64,000 nt of DNA from assembly GCA_004347695.1 (NCBI GenBank), contig SLTK01000007.1:474823-538822 (forward strand), in the 5' to 3' direction. Below the pieces are notes generated by a model, which saw only the letters and a list, made by a program, of their open reading frames with translations, made no database searches and was not told the DNA's origin. How positions within the stretch are numbered: the stretch's first letter is position 1; each line of letters starts with the position of its first letter. Both the position numbers and the translations under genes were made by a program. This document shows positions 62,345 to 64,000 of this stretch, in pieces. This DNA comes from Chloroflexota bacterium. GTDB lineage: Bacteria > Chloroflexota > Anaerolineae > Anaerolineales > Anaerolineaceae.

Positions 62345-63774
62345 GATGACAACCCTACCAGTTTCAGCAAATATTGAGCGGTTTCCCCGGTCGATTCGCC
62401 GTTCAAATAGGTCAATTCCTGTTCGATAAATTTTTGACGGTTGGCGCGATGCAGGTCAGGATCCTTTAAATACGCGTCCAGCGCGTTGACCAGCTCTTCA
62501 CTGGTAAAGGCATTCACCCCGGCGCCAGCCTGGTTGACCCGGGCCGCGGTAGGCCAGGAGGGAACATCATGCAGCGGGATCCAGAAATTTTTGGGCCAAC
62601 CCGTCGGCGAGTCGATACACGCGCTGATAGCCGGTTTGCCATGCAGCGCGGCTTCGACCACCATGGTCGAATAGATCGAGACCAGCACGTCGCAATGCGC
62701 CAGCATCGAGGCTTTTTCAGGGAAATCTTCACCGGAATAACGAGGCAAGCCGCCAGCCAGAGCTTTGGGTGCAACCACGTGCACATCCGGATACTGCCGG
62801 GTTACTTCGTAAATCTTCTCGCGCTCTTCCTGATAATGCTCCTGCGATTTGAAGTGGTTTGGGTGCAGGCGAATAAGCAATTGTGCCGGCGTGGAAAGCT
62901 GGTTTTCGACGATAATGCGGGTTAATGCTTCCACGATGTGTAAATTGGGCGAGATGCTCAGAGCGGTGGCGGCGTAGGCAATCAGCTTTTTATTCGGGTC
63001 CAGGCCATGCATCGAGAAATATTCTTCCCGCGGGATCAACCAGGTCTTATTGATGTAGCCGTCATAAAGCGGCATGCCGCCTACATGGATTTTTTCTTTG
63101 GGCCAATCCAGGCCATCGCTCAATTCCCAGACATGGATCTTCGACCAGACATTGGCATAATCCACATCCGCCCCGGGCAGGCCATGCGCGCTGGGGTTAT
63201 CCCAGCCGATTACGGTCATGGCGGTGGGAATGCCGTGTCGTTTGGCTTCCCGCAGCAGGTAACGGTCCAACCGCCAACCCGCAGTGGAGGAGATAACCAG
63301 GTCCGGCTTGTAGCGGTCGAACAGATCGGAAAATAGTTTCGGCGAGAAGAGGGCGTTCTGTTTCCAGCGGAAGGCTTTCCGGGCCAATTTCGATGAACGC
63401 AGCAGATAAATCAGCGGTCGCATGGCTTTCAGAGCGATCTGCCAGCGGCCTTTGGCCTCATATTCTTTACGCTGTCGGTGTGTATCTACATAGGTCATGG
63501 GGATGCGCGGCGACATGCTTGCCCCACGCACATATTCGATCATTTCCTGCAAACCCGGCATGATGTGGTTCTGGTAATGCAGGGTCCGCTCTTCCCGCGA
63601 AGACTCGAAAACCAGTAATTCATTTCCGGCGGTTTCAGCGCGCAGCCGATCGATCAATTCGTCCTGAACCAGAAAAACCAGACGCACTCCTTTGGCAGTT
63701 AACCGCTCCGCCAGACCGGTGTACAGGTAATATCCGATGGTCAATCCATGATCTACATAAATCAAAATCGTTTT
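62341..63774 (-). CDS. Capsule-type GT-B glycosyl/phosphotransferase
   Basis: The frame opens at GTG 63816, but TTG 63774 has AGGAG five bases before it and yields the natural start LKTILIYVDHGLTIGYYLYTGLAERL (477 residues). The fold is GT-B, with RLHPNHFKSQEHYQEE and AHCDVLVSIYSTMVVEAALHGKPAIS near the C-terminus as in CDP-glycerol-transferase and capsule-type proteins. It likely builds the surface polymer that carries the nonulosonic acid. The start is uncertain. Confidence 0.78.
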   Translation of the reverse strand, partial: KTILIYVDHGLTIGYYLYTGLAERLTAKGVRLVFLVQDELIDRLRAETAGNELLVFESSREERTLHYQNHIMPGLQEMIEYVRGASMSPRIPMTYVDTHRQRKEYEAKGRWQIALKAMRPLIYLLRSSKLARKAFRWKQNALFSPKLFSDLFDRYKPDLVISSTAGWRLDRYLLREAKRHGIPTAMTVIGWDNPSAHGLPGADVDYANVWSKIHVWELSDGLDWPKEKIHVGGMPLYDGYINKTWLIPREEYFSMHGLDPNKKLIAYAATALSISPNLHIVEALTRIIVENQLSTPAQLLIRLHPNHFKSQEHYQEEREKIYEVTRQYPDVHVVAPKALAGGLPRYSGEDFPEKASMLAHCDVLVSIYSTMVVEAALHGKPAISACIDSPTGWPKNFWIPLHDVPSWPTAARVNQAGAGVNAFTSEELVNALDAYLKDPDLHRANRQKFIEQELTYLNGESTGETAQYLLKLVGLSS

Positions 63775-63812
63775 CAAGCTTGCTCCTGGCCTGTCCATTA
63801 AATCTTTGCTAT

Positions 63813-64000
63813 TCACCGGGCGTTGTACCAGCGAAAAATTCGGTTGTAGAAACCCATTAAAACCGCCTTCACTGGCGGAAAATCCAGCAGCAATCGACTT
63901 GCACCGCGCGGCGCTTCGGGCAGCGAGCGAGTCTGGCTGCGCAGCCCGGCCGGAACGGTATTGCTCATGTTCATCGCGTAAGGCCCGGCGGTCATCAATC
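63813..64000 (-). CDS. C-terminal part of a gene cut by the right edge
   Basis: An open frame from the edge ends at 63813 in a TGA that overlaps the next gene's GTG. About 61 residues are visible, ending LLLDFPPVKAVLMGFYNRIFRWYNAR. A basic, aromatic C-terminus of this sort is not diagnostic. Whether the ATG at 63998 is the true start cannot be judged. It is the most upstream gene of the surface-glycan run in this window. Confidence 0.5.
   Translation of the reverse strand, partial: LMTAGPYAMNMSNTVPAGLRSQTRSLPEAPRGASRLLLDFPPVKAVLMGFYNRIFRWYNAR

Noticed and set aside
1..64000. tRNA, rRNA, CRISPR arrays, IS elements
   Set aside because: None was recognised by eye in the intergenic spaces; a dedicated scan could still reveal a short RNA gene.

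Overview
The window reads as a chromosomal segment of a Chloroflexota bacterium, most likely of the class Anaerolineae. This is inferred from gene content and style only: a DUF4173 membrane protein, a NurA/HAS-barrel pair, FmdB zinc ribbons, a PP2C-FHA signalling pair, a TAT-exported multicopper oxidase, many GTG/TTG starts, and short dispersed intergenic hairpin repeats. No rRNA, tRNA, CRISPR array, transposase or phage gene was seen.

Left part (1-18.1 kb): a lipoprotein cut by the left edge; arsC; a Fic protein whose probable promoter is overlapped by a perfect 15-bp palindrome; and a chelatase gene pair (AAA+ I subunit, then a VWA D subunit) joined by an A8 slippery run and a stem-loop that look like a programmed -1 frameshift. 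Then come an FmdB / CsoR-type repressor / OsmC group, a zinc alcohol dehydrogenase, a multicopper oxidase, an ECF sigma / anti-sigma / secreted lipoprotein unit, nurA with a HAS-barrel partner, and a membrane group (CDP-alcohol phosphatidyltransferase, acyltransferase, GTPase).

Middle (18.4-41.5 kb): a sugar operon (GH63-like hydrolase, OtsA-like synthase, GT4, OtsB) behind a strong promoter; a HAD-IIA phosphatase; a LiaF-like protein; DegV; dnaA; an FAD oxidoreductase and a flippase-like membrane protein; DUF4173; a 46-residue membrane peptide; a PIG-L deacetylase; an FHA-PP2C-DUF3267-FmdB operon; xpt-guaA; and several small proteins around a strong terminator.

Right part (41.6-64 kb): more than 20 genes on the minus strand, a surface-glycan locus. 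Its core is nonulosonic-acid (sialic-acid-like) chemistry: two NeuB-type synthases, one NeuC epimerase and three cytidylyltransferases, one of them fused to a KdsC-like HAD phosphatase. With these sit SDR, Gfo/Idh and 2-hydroxyacid dehydrogenases, an asparagine-synthetase-like amidotransferase, GT2 and GT39 transferases, capsule-type GT-B proteins and a DUF115 (Maf-type) protein. The parts suggest synthesis, CMP-activation and transfer of one or two unusual nine-carbon acids to surface glycans. The locus continues past the right edge.

Intergenic space carries at least four families of short repeats, including a MITE-like hairpin found in opposite orientations at 13 kb and 30.7 kb.
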